NCBI GenBank assembly: GCA_965223985.1 | Contig: OZ245030.1 | Span: forward strand, 2,604,001-2,668,000 | Reading direction: 5' to 3' | DNA: 64,000 bases | Source: JAPPKS01 sp963667895 | Lineage (GTDB): Bacteria; Poribacteria; WGA-4E; PCPOR2b | Part shown: in pieces, positions 43,429 to 52,800 of the stretch | Position numbering within the stretch: position 1 is the first letter of the stretch | Layout of the letters: the number at the start of each line of letters is the position of its first letter | Translations under genes and position numbers: made by a program | The notes under the pieces: model-generated | What the model was told of the DNA's origin: nothing | Databases searched by the model: none | The model's input: only the letters and a program-made list of their open reading frames with translations

Positions 43429-44151
43429 CTGTATATGCTTTATCATCACAACCGCCGCGCATGCACACCACAACCTCGATTCCGATTCCTCCGCCGTTGG
43501 AATGTGGCTATTTGACGAAGGCATCGGACATTTTGCCTATGATAGGTCTGGCAATCAACGGCATGGCAAGCTTATCAATTCCCCTAAATGGCAAAAGGGC
43601 AAGTTTGGGCACTGTTTGCAATTTATGGGCAACGCCGATACTGTTGTGATTCAGGGATTCGCAAACGAGTTTCCCGGGGAAGAGTTAACTATGATGACAT
43701 GGGTAAAAGTGCAGGGACACGAGAACCGTGAGCTTTTTAGTATTTACCCCAAAGACCGCGGTCATGTTGCCGTGCTAATGCCTTGGGAGGATGACCTTTG
43801 GGGTACTGGAGTCCGTTGGCTCTTCGGCACACCTTTTTTTCAGATTCACACAGAATTCGAAATGCCAGTCAAAGATATATGGAAGCATTGGGCTTTTGTG
43901 CATAGCAAGCGGAACCGCTTAATTGGACAAACGGCATCAGACCATTCGCGCCCCGACCCGGCAACTTTCATATCGGCGGACGGCCTGAACTGTCGTTTCA
44001 AGGGCTTATCGATGAGGTTGCAATTTTTGAACGCGCGATCAGCCAACAAAAAATTCACACCATCATGACACGCGGGCTCGCAACCGCACTCGCTGTCGAA
44101 CCCACCCGCAAACTCGCAAGCACGTGGGGGGAAATTAAAATTCGGAGGTAA
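43412..44151 (+). pseudogene. LamG-domain exported protein, frameshifted
   Basis: The first frame (43412-44068) has a signal peptide (LISCICFIITTAAHAH) and a LamG start (AVGMWLFDEGIGHFAYDRSG; LTMMTWVKVQGHENRELFSI). After WKHWAFVHSKRNR the frame loses similarity. The adjacent frame then resumes with GNFHIGGRPELSFQGLIDEV and AIFERAISQQKI, then EPTRKLASTWGEIKIRR and stops at TAA 44149-44151. The typical LamG C-terminus is therefore out of frame, with a shift near 43910-43925. The annotated 218-residue product would have a false C-terminus. Programmed frameshifting is possible but no slippery site is evident. Confidence 0.75.
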
Positions 44152-44169
44152 TAAGGGTGTGTGAAGTTC

Positions 44170-44380
44170 TTGTAGGTTGGGTAGAACGATCAACCGACCG
44201 AATAGGGAGGGCGATAGTTCTTGAGTTTTGCTGTCGGTGAAGACTATCGCCTTCGCTAGCCGCTCAGTTGATCGTTGGGTTTCGCTTTATGGATTTTCCC
44301 AAGTGCGTGGTTCTAGATTCATAGCGTTATTTTGGATCAAGTACGTATTTGATATAACCCGCTTAACCCAACCCACATTA
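44170..44380. repeat. GTAGGTTGGGT palindromic repeat, copy 5
   Basis: Begins TTGTAGGTTGGGTAGAACG and contains GATCAACCGACCGAATAGGG, GACTATCGCCTTCGCTAGC and CTCAGTTGATCGTTGGG as in copy 3. The right end (AACCCAACCCACATTA) has diverged. It sits between the broken LamG gene and hslU. Confidence 0.75.
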
Positions 44381-44426
44381 CTTCCCAATGTCCAATACAA
44401 TCGCCACTGAGGCAGTGTAAGCAACT

Positions 44427-45920
44427 TCAGAGAATGTACTTGCTAAGATCCTGGTCCTTCACAACTTCCGCTAACTGCTTGCTGACATAATCCGCATCAA
44501 TTGTAATTTCTCGTTCCTCCATGCCTGGGGCGTTGAAAGAGAGGTCATCAAAAAGCCTTTCCATAATGGTATGTAAACGGCGCGCGCCGATATCCTCCAC
44601 CGATTCGTTGACCTGAAATGCTAGAGCCGCGATTTCGTCAATGGCATCCTCAGTGATACATACCTCGACATCCTCCGTTCTCAACATTGCGATGTATTGC
44701 TTCTCCAAAGCGTTTTTCGGCTCCGTGAGAATTCGTTTGAAGTCGTGCCGATCCAAATTCTTGAGTTCAACCCGAATTGGGAAACGTCCTTGCAACTCTG
44801 GAATAAGATCCGACGGCTTGGAAGAGTGAAAGGCGCCCGCGGCGATGAATAAGACGTGATCGGTGCGCACCATGCCGTACTTTGTCGCTACCGTACTTCC
44901 TTCGATTATCGGTAAGATGTCCCGTTGAACGCCTTCTCGCGAAACATCTGGCCCAGATTTAGATTCACGTCCAGCAATTTTATCAATCTCATCCAGAAAA
45001 ACAATCCCTGAATTCTCGACTCGCGCGATGGCTTCGCCGACAACCTTATCCATATCAATCAGCTTTTCTGCTTCTTCCTGCATAAGAATTTGGCGTGCTT
45101 CTTCGACTGTGACTCGGCGTTTCTTCACTTTCTTGGGCAGAAAGCTGCCGAACATATCTTTCAAGTTGATGTCCATCTCTTCAATACCCGCAGGCGAGAA
45201 GATTTCAATAAAAGGAACGCTTTGGTTCTTCACGCTGATTTCAACAGGTTTATCTTCGAGTTTGTCATCTCGAAGCATCTTGCGAAATTTTTCTCGCGTT
45301 CGCAAGTAACTTGCCTTCTCTTGTTCACTGATGCCCTCTTCTTGATCCGGTTCAATTTCTTCGCCATCTTCAACGTCCAAGTCGAACGCCAACTGAGGTA
45401 CTTCGTTTACCTCTGCTTCATCATCGTCATCATCATCTTCAATGGACTTCTGCTTCTTTATTGAACGGGGTGGTGGCAACAGACAATCCAATAGTCGATC
45501 TTCCACCTGTTCCAGCGCCTTCTCCTTGACAGCTTCTGTTTGCTCGGCTCTAACCATGTTGACTGCCAAATCCGTTAAGTCCCGAATCATGGACTCGACA
45601 TCGCGACCGACGTAGCCGACTTCCGTGTATTTTGAGGCTTCGACCTTAATAAAGGGAGCATCAACCAAACGCGCTAAACGACGAGCGATTTCAGTTTTCC
45701 CAATTCCTGTTGAACCAATCATGATGATGTTTTTCGGTGCCACTTCATCCCGCATATCCTCTTCAAGCATCTGCCGTCGGGCTCGGTTACGGAGTGCAAT
45801 TGCTACTGCGCGCTTCGCATCGGACTGTCCGATGATATATTTATCAAGTTCTTCTACAATCTGTCTTGGTGTAAGTGCATCTGCTAGTGTTTTCTTGGGT
45901 GAAAGCGACGGTGTCTCCAA
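44427..45920 (-). CDS. hslU: ATP-dependent protease ATPase subunit HslU
   Basis: The AAA+ unfoldase that feeds HslV, 497 residues. The N-terminal LTPRQIVEELDKYIIGQSDA is typical. Walker A is GSTGIGKTEIARRL, Walker B is GIVFLDEIDKIA and sensor/arginine segments follow. The C-terminus ends in SKYIL, the tail that inserts into HslV. The I-domain is longer than usual and carries an acidic run (EDDDDDDEAEVNEVP; about residues 158-205) not present in E. coli HslU (443 residues). It follows hslV by 112 bases on the same strand. Confidence 0.96.
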   Translation of the reverse strand: METPSLSPKKTLADALTPRQIVEELDKYIIGQSDAKRAVAIALRNRARRQMLEEDMRDEVAPKNIIMIGSTGIGKTEIARRLARLVDAPFIKVEASKYTEVGYVGRDVESMIRDLTDLAVNMVRAEQTEAVKEKALEQVEDRLLDCLLPPPRSIKKQKSIEDDDDDDEAEVNEVPQLAFDLDVEDGEEIEPDQEEGISEQEKASYLRTREKFRKMLRDDKLEDKPVEISVKNQSVPFIEIFSPAGIEEMDINLKDMFGSFLPKKVKKRRVTVEEARQILMQEEAEKLIDMDKVVGEAIARVENSGIVFLDEIDKIAGRESKSGPDVSREGVQRDILPIIEGSTVATKYGMVRTDHVLFIAAGAFHSSKPSDLIPELQGRFPIRVELKNLDRHDFKRILTEPKNALEKQYIAMLRTEDVEVCITEDAIDEIAALAFQVNESVEDIGARRLHTIMERLFDDLSFNAPGMEEREITIDADYVSKQLAEVVKDQDLSKYIL

Positions 45921-46032
45921 AGGTGAACCTCCAGTTTCTTCATCAGTTTCAAAATTCTAGTGCGAGTGAATTCGAGGGTTGTCTAGCGACAATTCTACAT
46001 AAGTACCTGGGCTAACCCAAGTGAAAAAAACG

Positions 46033-46566
46033 CTAGATTTCAATTGACTCAATATTGATCTGGTTATTCGTATAAATGCAGATATCGCTTGTGATCTTCA
46101 AAGCTTCCTCGACGATTTCCGCAGCGGTGAGGGTAGAATGGTTCAATAAGGCTTTAGCGGCTGCCATTGCGATTGAACCGCCGGATCCAATGGCTAATGT
46201 CCCATCATCGGGCGAGATAACATCTCCACCTCCCGAAAGTAGATATGCCCCTTCGGCATCGACGGCAATCATCAAGGCATCTACGCGTCTGAGGATGCGA
46301 TCGCTTCGCCAATCCCTTGCAAGTTCGACAGCCGCTCTACGAAGATTACCGCGGTACTCTTCCAATTTATTTTCTAACTTCTCATATAGTGCAAGCGCAT
46401 CAGAAGCGGATCCTGCAAATCCCAAAAGGACGCGATCATTATGGACTTTACGAATTTTCTTGGCTCCATGTTTAACTGCAATATCCCCCAAGGTGACCTG
46501 TCCATCGCCGCCAATTGCCACCTGTTTACCACGACGTACACTCAGAATGGTTGTTGATTTAATCAT
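46033..46566 (-). CDS. hslV: ATP-dependent protease proteolytic subunit HslV
   Basis: A 177-residue threonine protease. The catalytic Thr is the first of TTILSVRRGKQVAIGGDGQV; here it is preceded by MIKS rather than a single Met, so a four-residue propeptide must be removed. Lys in VKHGAKKIRKVHNDRVLLGF and the Gly-rich IGSGGSIAMAAA are normal. The start is ATG 46566 with AAAGGA upstream; a longer frame adds a hydrophobic sequence unlike the family. It is upstream of hslU in one unit. Confidence 0.95.
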   Translation of the reverse strand: MIKSTTILSVRRGKQVAIGGDGQVTLGDIAVKHGAKKIRKVHNDRVLLGFAGSASDALALYEKLENKLEEYRGNLRRAAVELARDWRSDRILRRVDALMIAVDAEGAYLLSGGGDVISPDDGTLAIGSGGSIAMAAAKALLNHSTLTAAEIVEEALKITSDICIYTNNQINIESIEI

Positions 46567-46580
46567 TTGCGAAAGTCCTT

Positions 46581-47243
46581 TTAGAGATAATAAAAAAACA
46601 ATAAAAAGCCGAAAAATTGCAATGCTCCAATACAAATGCCGCATCGGAGTCCAGCCACAATCAGGTTTTGTCCACGGAAGTAATGTGGGGAAAGCAAAAA
46701 GGTCAACGAAAGGGCTATCGGGACAAAGGCTGGGATAGTTCCGATATAAGGGAATTTCTCAAGATAACTCGCGTTCCAGTTCCACAATCGTGCTGACCCT
46801 AGTCGATCAAAAACAATGCTGCTGATAAAAACAGCAGCGCCAGTAATCACCGCGGAGATGTAAGGGGACTTCCAAATCGAGCTAAGACGTTGATAAGAAT
46901 AGATAGTTACGGTTAAAGCTATCGCCCAAGTCAATAGTATGCTCAAAGGAACAGCGGGTACCCGAACATCGTTCAGGCTCAAGTAGAAAATAAGATGAAC
47001 TTTCTGTGAGATGTGCCAATCTAGCGGTAGATAAATTATCAATGCAATCGCGCTAGTAATCACACTACGTGACAAATGTGAAGATTCATCCCACCTCCGG
47101 AGCGTAAAACCAAACACACCGGTTATTATTAACACGTTCAGATAGAGCAGCCAGATGGACCCACGTTTAGCGTTAATCAGGAACGTGAGAAAAGTCGTAG
47201 CACACGCAAAAATGACAGCCTTGTCTGTCTGGGTAATTGCCAT
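46581..47243 (-). CDS. Unknown multi-pass membrane protein
   Basis: A membrane protein of about 220 residues with six or seven predicted helices, for example AVIFACATTFLTFLI, WLLYLNVLIITGVFGF, VITSAIALIIYLPL, ILLTWAIALTVTIYSY, VITGAAVFISSIVFD and FVPIALSLTFLLS. I do not recognise a family. It is just upstream of hslV (15 bases) and so probably co-transcribed with hslVU. The start could instead be TTG 47276, adding eleven residues. Confidence 0.7.
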   Translation of the reverse strand: MAITQTDKAVIFACATTFLTFLINAKRGSIWLLYLNVLIITGVFGFTLRRWDESSHLSRSVITSAIALIIYLPLDWHISQKVHLIFYLSLNDVRVPAVPLSILLTWAIALTVTIYSYQRLSSIWKSPYISAVITGAAVFISSIVFDRLGSARLWNWNASYLEKFPYIGTIPAFVPIALSLTFLLSPHYFRGQNLIVAGLRCGICIGALQFFGFLLFFYYL

Positions 47244-47276
47244 TATGACTGAAACACGATTTTGTGCAGATTGCAA

Positions 47277-47829
47277 CGATGGGTGAAGAAACTCATTCGA
47301 CCAAGATTAGCGACCAACGGTTAATCGGCTAGCATGCCGCTCAAGAAGTTCTAACTTGGTGGATGCTGTTCTGGGTATTTGGAGCTAGAGCCATACAAAT
47401 AATGTCGCCCAAGAAAACGCACCGTTCAAAACGTCAATCGACAATTTTGAAAGCCTCTGAAGATTGCTACATTATACCGAAAAGCCATCGTTGTCGCAAG
47501 CCCAAAATCATCAGTTTGGGTTCGCCATTAGCCGCCTCGTTCCTACGCGATAACGCATGCGAATGGTGCGGTTCTAATTCTCCTGAGATTTGTCCGGACG
47601 GTATCTGTTCGGCAATAAATTGATTATAGCAAAGATTCAAGATCTTACGCAAGTGAAACTTAGCGGGCTTAAGTAATAGAAACACGTTGAAATCCACTCC
47701 TGCAAACAGTATAATATGAGATGATAAAGAGAAAGTCCGTCTAGCTACCCTTGCGCATCAGGGTATATCAAGCAAGAATGTCTTGAACTTCATTCCTTAG
47801 TCATACATACACTTCAGGTTAAAATTGGG
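47277..47829. other. Intergenic region with a promoter and no secure gene
   Basis: I see no secure gene. A plus-strand frame at 47363-47623 encodes a Lys/Arg- and Cys-rich peptide (HRSKRQSTILKASEDCY; NACEWCGSNSPEICPDG) that could be a small zinc-binding protein, but it lacks a ribosome site. A promoter lies at 47687-47715. Confidence 0.35.
47687..47715 (+). promoter_or_regulatory. Promoter before the 47.8-49.1 kb genes
   Basis: TTGAAA at 47687-47692 and TATAAT at 47710-47715 are separated by 17 bases. The first gene starts at 47830. Confidence 0.7.
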
Positions 47830-48132
47830 ATGGTTAAGTATCTCGCTGTCGCGTCAGATAAACTAGATATCGAACCTTACGAGATTTCTCGAACCTTACG
47901 AGGGCAACTACACTACTTTACTCAGGGTGAGATTCGAGACAGCGAAAAGCCCAACGACTATTTTTTCCCAATCGAGCGTACCACTGAGTTGCTTGATGCA
48001 GGAGTATTCTATCTCGTCTCACCACTCGACGATCGAAATCGGGCAGAGATTGAGATCACAGCGGAGCAAGAGGATTTGTTGGCATGGCTCGTATCGAATG
48101 AGATTGAGCGGGTACATGTTTCAGAAACGTAG
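47830..48132 (+). CDS. Hypothetical protein
   Basis: A 100-residue protein of unknown family (SDKLDIEPYEISRTLRGQLH; FPIERTTELLDAGVFYLVSP). It is acidic, with C-terminal LAWLVSNEIERVHVSE. It lies 38 bases before the epimerase gene and shares the promoter at 47687, so they may be one transcript. Confidence 0.6.
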   Translation: MVKYLAVASDKLDIEPYEISRTLRGQLHYFTQGEIRDSEKPNDYFFPIERTTELLDAGVFYLVSPLDDRNRAEIEITAEQEDLLAWLVSNEIERVHVSET

Positions 48133-48170
48133 ATGAAAGGAGACCACGTTCCTGTGTTAAGGGGAATTAT

Positions 48171-49142
48171 ATGGCGCGTTACTTAGTCACGGGCGGCTGT
48201 GGATTCATCGGGTCCCATCTGGTTGAGGCATTGGTAAAATGCAATGAACAGGTGCGTGTATTCGATAACTGTGCGACAGGCACAACCGATAATATAGCGG
48301 TGGTGAAGGATCGGATTGAGTTTATCAAGGGGGATTTGCGGGATCTTGAGGTGGTGCAAGGGGCTGTTGCCGGCGTCGATTACATTCTGCATCAGGGGGC
48401 TTTGCCTTCCGTTGCGAGATCTGTCGCTGACCCAATCAATAGCAACGATGTGAACATCGGAGGAACATTGAACATCCTTGTTGCTGGAAGGGATGCTGGT
48501 GTCAAGCGTGTCGTTTATGCGGCTTCCTCATCTTCATATGGAAATTTGTCTGCGCCACTTAGAACTGAAAGCCTCCCTTCCCAACCGGCTTCTCCGTATG
48601 CGCTCACCAAATACGTTGGTGAATGTTATTGCCGAATTTTTACCGAAATATACGGTCTTGAAACTGTTGCGTTACGATATTTCAATATCTTTGGTCCCCG
48701 CCAAAATCCGAACTCTCCCTATTCTGCAGTTATTCCTCGATTTATTTGTGCCGGACTAAACGGCCATTCGCCAACGATTGATGGAGATGGAGAACAATCG
48801 AGAGATTTTACTTACGTTGGAAATGCGGTTCATGCCAATCTCCTCGCCTGTCATGCTGAGGGTGTTGCTGGAACAGTCTTTAATATCGGGTGTGGTAAGC
48901 AAACATCAATCAACCGACTAGTCGCCCTCATCGGTGAGTTGATGGAGCTCGATACCAAACCTGCCTATGGACCGCCGCGAGTTGGCGATGTTAGGCATTC
49001 ACGCGCGGACATCAGCAAGGCACAGCGTCTACTAGGTTATCAGCCGCGCATTAGTCTTAATGCCGGCTTGCGAGAGACTATTGATTGGTTTCGGCATCAA
49101 CCCTCTCGATTTAAGCGTAACGACTGGATTAGTCACGCATAA
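48171..49142 (+). CDS. NAD-dependent sugar epimerase/dehydratase (GalE/WbpP-like)
   Basis: A 323-residue extended SDR enzyme. The NAD motif is YLVTGGCGFIGSHLVEALVK, the active-site Ser appears in VVYAASSSSYG and the catalytic YxxxK in SPYALTKYVGE. RYFNIFGPRQNPNSPYSAVI is the sugar-nucleotide binding signature of UDP-N-acetylglucosamine/UDP-glucose 4-epimerases. It probably makes UDP-hexoses for surface glycans. GGGGA lies before the ATG. Confidence 0.9.
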   Translation: MARYLVTGGCGFIGSHLVEALVKCNEQVRVFDNCATGTTDNIAVVKDRIEFIKGDLRDLEVVQGAVAGVDYILHQGALPSVARSVADPINSNDVNIGGTLNILVAGRDAGVKRVVYAASSSSYGNLSAPLRTESLPSQPASPYALTKYVGECYCRIFTEIYGLETVALRYFNIFGPRQNPNSPYSAVIPRFICAGLNGHSPTIDGDGEQSRDFTYVGNAVHANLLACHAEGVAGTVFNIGCGKQTSINRLVALIGELMELDTKPAYGPPRVGDVRHSRADISKAQRLLGYQPRISLNAGLRETIDWFRHQPSRFKRNDWISHA

Positions 49143-49279
49143 ACGGAAAGAAGGTAGGCAAATTCGATCCAGTTGTGGTTTGCTTTGACAGGCCTGTGAA
49201 GGTTTCACCTATCGGCAGATGGATTATCAATTTCTACGTGAACACTCTCCTCTTTTTTAAGGTATTTACCATAAAAAAC

Positions 49280-49308
49280 TTGAAAAATACATCTGCTTAT
49301 GTTATCAT
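49280..49308 (+). promoter_or_regulatory. Promoter of moaA
   Basis: TTGAAA at 49280-49285 and TATCAT at 49303-49308 are separated by 17 bases. The ATG is at 49355. Confidence 0.65.
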
Positions 49309-49354
49309 ATGCGTGATTTGAGACGATCGGTATTCTCTCAAATACCCTACTTTT

Positions 49355-50356
49355 ATGATGATGAAAACTCAGTTAATTGACAGTTTCGATAGAATTCATA
49401 CGAACCTACGCATTTCCGTGACAGATAAGTGTAATATGCGCTGCATTTACTGCATGCCAGAAGATATGGAGTTCATGGAAAATGAAGGGATAATGAGCTT
49501 TGATGAAATCATCTATCTGACCCGTCTCTTCGTTGATTTAGGAGTTAATAAGATTCGGATCACGGGAGGTGAGCCGCTAGTTCGCCCGGGGGTTCCAAAA
49601 CTCATTAACCAACTCTGGCAAATTGAGGGGATAAGGGACATTAGTTTGACAACCAATGGCATCGGTTTAGCCAAGCAAGCAAAAGCGCTCTATGATGCCG
49701 GGTTGCGCCGAATCAACGTGAGTCTCGATACACTAAACGAAGAGAAATTCGAGCAAATGACGCGTCGCAAGATGCTCTCAAAGACGCTTGAGGGACTGAA
49801 AGAAGCGCAGCGTTGCGGGTTCAATCCCATCAAAGTAAATGCAGTTGCAATGCGCGGATTTACCGATGATGAAATTACTGACCTGGCTGAGTTCGCTCGT
49901 GACAATGCCTATCAACTCCGGTTTATTGAATTTATGCCTTTAGATGCAGACGATATTTGGGGGCGGAATATGTTCATTCCGGGTAAAGCGCTAATCGGTA
50001 AAATCAATGAAACCTATCCGTTGGAACCAATTAACATGGATGGAGATGGGAAGCATGAGACGGCGAAGCGTTACCGTTTTATAGATGGCGGCGGCGAAGT
50101 CGGAGTTATCGCTTCGGTAAGCGAACCATTCTGTGATCAGTGTAATCGCATCCGTCTCACTGCCGATGGCAAATTTCGAGCTTGTCTTTTTTCGCTTACG
50201 GAAACCGATTTGCTGGCGCCGTTACGTGCAGGATTCCCTAAGGAGAACCTTGTGGATCTCATCGTTGATGCCGTGAAGCAGAAGGAAGCAGGGCATAAAA
50301 TCAATTCAGCGGACTTTATAAAACCTTCGCGCAATATGTCCATGATAGGGGGATAA
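49355..50356 (+). CDS. moaA: GTP 3',8-cyclase MoaA (molybdenum cofactor synthesis)
   Basis: A 333-residue radical SAM enzyme making the first pterin intermediate of molybdopterin. The N-terminal cluster motif is DKCNMRCIYCMPEDM (CxxxCxxC). The C-terminal cluster is in EPFCDQCNRIRLTADGKFRACLF, and the C-terminal GG needed for catalysis is present (MSMIGG). Three consecutive ATGs make the exact start ambiguous. No other moa/mob gene is in the window. The nearest downstream neighbours are sufC-sufB, which would supply its two Fe-S clusters. Confidence 0.95.
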   Translation: MMMKTQLIDSFDRIHTNLRISVTDKCNMRCIYCMPEDMEFMENEGIMSFDEIIYLTRLFVDLGVNKIRITGGEPLVRPGVPKLINQLWQIEGIRDISLTTNGIGLAKQAKALYDAGLRRINVSLDTLNEEKFEQMTRRKMLSKTLEGLKEAQRCGFNPIKVNAVAMRGFTDDEITDLAEFARDNAYQLRFIEFMPLDADDIWGRNMFIPGKALIGKINETYPLEPINMDGDGKHETAKRYRFIDGGGEVGVIASVSEPFCDQCNRIRLTADGKFRACLFSLTETDLLAPLRAGFPKENLVDLIVDAVKQKEAGHKINSADFIKPSRNMSMIGG

Positions 50357-50445
50357 TGGAGGGCGATGAGAGAATTTAATTATGTTTGCCGTTTGGTCCA
50401 ACACACCTCACGCAATATAGAAAATAAGGAGTCAAACGAGCGTTA

Positions 50446-51276
50446 ATGAGCAACCAACTAGTCATTAAGGATTTACATATCAGCGTGGAAGGGCAACCCA
50501 TTATCAAGGGTCTAAATTTGGCGGTCAAACAGGGAGAGATTCATGCACTTATGGGGCCGAATGGATCCGGCAAAAGTACGCTTGCAAACACACTTATGGG
50601 GCACCCATTCTACGAAGTCGATTCCGGTGAAGTCACTTTTGATGGTGTGGATATCCTTGAATTGGAGCCGAATGAACGTGCAAGACTTGGTCTTTTTCTT
50701 GCCTTTCAATATCCGACAGCGGTTCCCGGTGTGAGTATGGCGAACTTCCTCCGCATGGCGGTGAGCGCAGTGCGCAGTGAAAATTCAAATGGTGGCGAAA
50801 CAACAGAACTCATTCCAATGCGCGAGTTTCGGCGGGAATTGCGCGAAAAAATGAAACGACTCGGCATTGATGAGTCGTTTGGCCGCCGTTATCTCAACGA
50901 CGGTTTTTCAGGTGGAGAGAAGAAACGAGCCGAAGTTCTGCAACTGGCGATGCTCGAACCCAAGATTGCAATTCTTGATGAGACGGATTCTGGATTAGAT
51001 ATTGACGCTGTACGCATCGTCGGTGAAAGCCTAAGCCAGTTGATTGGATCAGCGTTAGGCGTCTTAATTATTACCCACTATCCGCGTCTCCTCAACTATA
51101 TCCGTCCGGAATTCGTACACATTCTGCTTGACGGCAGAATTGTTGAATCAGGTGGTTGGGAACTCTCCCAATTTTTGGAGGATGAAGGATACGATCCGAT
51201 ACGTGAGAAATACGGAATCAGCCCGGAAGTATTAGGTAACGAAGAATCAGGAGAAACCTTATCCGTCTCAGGATAG
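50446..51276 (+). CDS. sufC: Fe-S cluster assembly ATPase SufC
   Basis: The ATPase of the SufBCD scaffold, 276 residues. Walker A MGPNGSGKSTLANTLMGHP, Q loop FLAFQYPTAVPGV, signature FSGGEKKRAEVLQLAML and Walker B KIAILDETDSGLDIDAVR are all intact. A charged C-terminal tail of about 20 residues is longer than typical. It heads sufC-sufB-sufD-grx with short gaps. Confidence 0.96.
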   Translation: MSNQLVIKDLHISVEGQPIIKGLNLAVKQGEIHALMGPNGSGKSTLANTLMGHPFYEVDSGEVTFDGVDILELEPNERARLGLFLAFQYPTAVPGVSMANFLRMAVSAVRSENSNGGETTELIPMREFRRELREKMKRLGIDESFGRRYLNDGFSGGEKKRAEVLQLAMLEPKIAILDETDSGLDIDAVRIVGESLSQLIGSALGVLIITHYPRLLNYIRPEFVHILLDGRIVESGGWELSQFLEDEGYDPIREKYGISPEVLGNEESGETLSVSG

Positions 51277-51343
51277 TAAGGGTGAGATAAACATAGAGAT
51301 TTGCTTCTGCTGATGCAATCACTCCTAAGGAAAGGAATAAAAT

Positions 51344-52762
51344 ATGGCAGTACCCAAAGAGAAAATGCAAGAAGGTCTTGGCATGGCCAGCGAGTATAAA
51401 TACGGGTTTCATGATGATATTAAGCCTGTCTTCAAATCTCGCAAGGGCATAGATGCTGAAATCGTTAATCAGATGAGTGAAATCAAAGCCGAACCCGATT
51501 GGATGCGACAATATCGGCTGAAAGCTTATGAAATCTTCAAACAAAAGCCGATGATAAACTGGGGTGGCGATCTCTCTCAACTCGACTTTAATGACATTTA
51601 CTATTACGTCAAAGCTTCTGAACGGAGTGAGCGCAGTTGGGATGACGTTCCCGAAGACATCAAGAATACCTTTGATAAACTCGGCATTCCCGAAGCCGAA
51701 CGGAAGTTCCTCGCCGGCGTCGGCGCGCAATATGACTCAGAAGTTGTCTACCACAATATTGAGGAGGAATTGGCTAAGATTGGTGTTATCTTTGTCGATA
51801 CTGACACGGCTGTCCGCGAGTATCCCGATCTTGTTAAGAAGTATCTTGGGACAGTTATTCCGTCAGCGGATAACCAATTTGCCGCGCTCAACAGTGCTGT
51901 TTGGAGCGGGGGCAGCTTTATCTACGTCCCCCCCGGTGTGAAGGTCGATTATCCACTGCAGGCGTACTTCCGTATCAACACCGAAAACATGGGGCAGTTT
52001 GAGCGAACGCTGATTATTGTGGATGAAGGCGCTGAAGTTCACTATGTGGAAGGTTGTACGGCTCCCACATTCTCCAGTTCGTCACTGCACAGCGCCGTTG
52101 TCGAGATTATCTGCAAGAAAGGGTCACGTGTCCGCTACACCACAATCCAGAACTGGGCAAACAACGTGTATAACCTTGTCACGAAGCGAGCTGTTGCCTA
52201 TGAAGACGCCCACATGGAATGGATTGATGGAAACTTAGGTTCGAAGTTAACAATGAAGTATCCTAGCGTATATATGATGGGAAAAGGAGCTCACGGCGAG
52301 ATTCTTTCAATCGCTTTTGCGAGTAAGGGTCAGCATCAGGATGCGGGGGGCAAGGTTATCCATTGTGCTCCGAACACGAGCTCACGCATCACTTCTAAAT
52401 CAATTAGCAAAGACGGTGGACGTTCTAGCTATCGTGGCGAGCTCAAAGTCCTTAAGGGGGCGAGCCAGTGTAAATCCAACGTTGTCTGTGATGCCCTCAT
52501 CCTTGATGAGGAATCTCGATCTGACACCTATCCGGTCATCGAAATTGGTGAAAACGATGTGAATATTGGACACGAAGCGCGTGTCAGCAAGATTGGCGAG
52601 GAGCAGCTATTCTATCTGAAGAGTCGCGGACTCTCCGAAGAGGAGGCTTCGACGATGATTGTAAATGGGTTTATTGAACCACTCGTTAAGGAACTTCCGA
52701 TGGAATACGCAGTGGAGATGAACCGGTTAATCCAACTTCAAATGGAAGGGTCAGTTGGATAG
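51344..52762 (+). CDS. sufB: Fe-S cluster assembly protein SufB
   Basis: The scaffold subunit on which clusters form, 472 residues. Family blocks include AALNSAVWSGGSFIYVPPGV, RVRYTTIQNWANNVYNLVTK, KGQHQDAGGKVIHCAPNTSS and NIGHEARVSKIGEEQLFYLK. The conserved Cys of the cluster-forming strand is in VIHCAPNTS. AAGGAATAAAAT precedes the ATG. It is followed by sufD after 38 bases. Confidence 0.96.
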   Translation: MAVPKEKMQEGLGMASEYKYGFHDDIKPVFKSRKGIDAEIVNQMSEIKAEPDWMRQYRLKAYEIFKQKPMINWGGDLSQLDFNDIYYYVKASERSERSWDDVPEDIKNTFDKLGIPEAERKFLAGVGAQYDSEVVYHNIEEELAKIGVIFVDTDTAVREYPDLVKKYLGTVIPSADNQFAALNSAVWSGGSFIYVPPGVKVDYPLQAYFRINTENMGQFERTLIIVDEGAEVHYVEGCTAPTFSSSSLHSAVVEIICKKGSRVRYTTIQNWANNVYNLVTKRAVAYEDAHMEWIDGNLGSKLTMKYPSVYMMGKGAHGEILSIAFASKGQHQDAGGKVIHCAPNTSSRITSKSISKDGGRSSYRGELKVLKGASQCKSNVVCDALILDEESRSDTYPVIEIGENDVNIGHEARVSKIGEEQLFYLKSRGLSEEEASTMIVNGFIEPLVKELPMEYAVEMNRLIQLQMEGSVG

Positions 52763-52800
52763 AAATTGACAACCTTCCAAAGGTTCAATATTCCTTCTGA

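Noticed and set aside
45420..45445. Simple ATC/TCA-rich run as a tandem repeat or CRISPR-like array
   Set aside because: It encodes the acidic Asp run of HslU. No spaced direct repeats of CRISPR type occur anywhere in the window.
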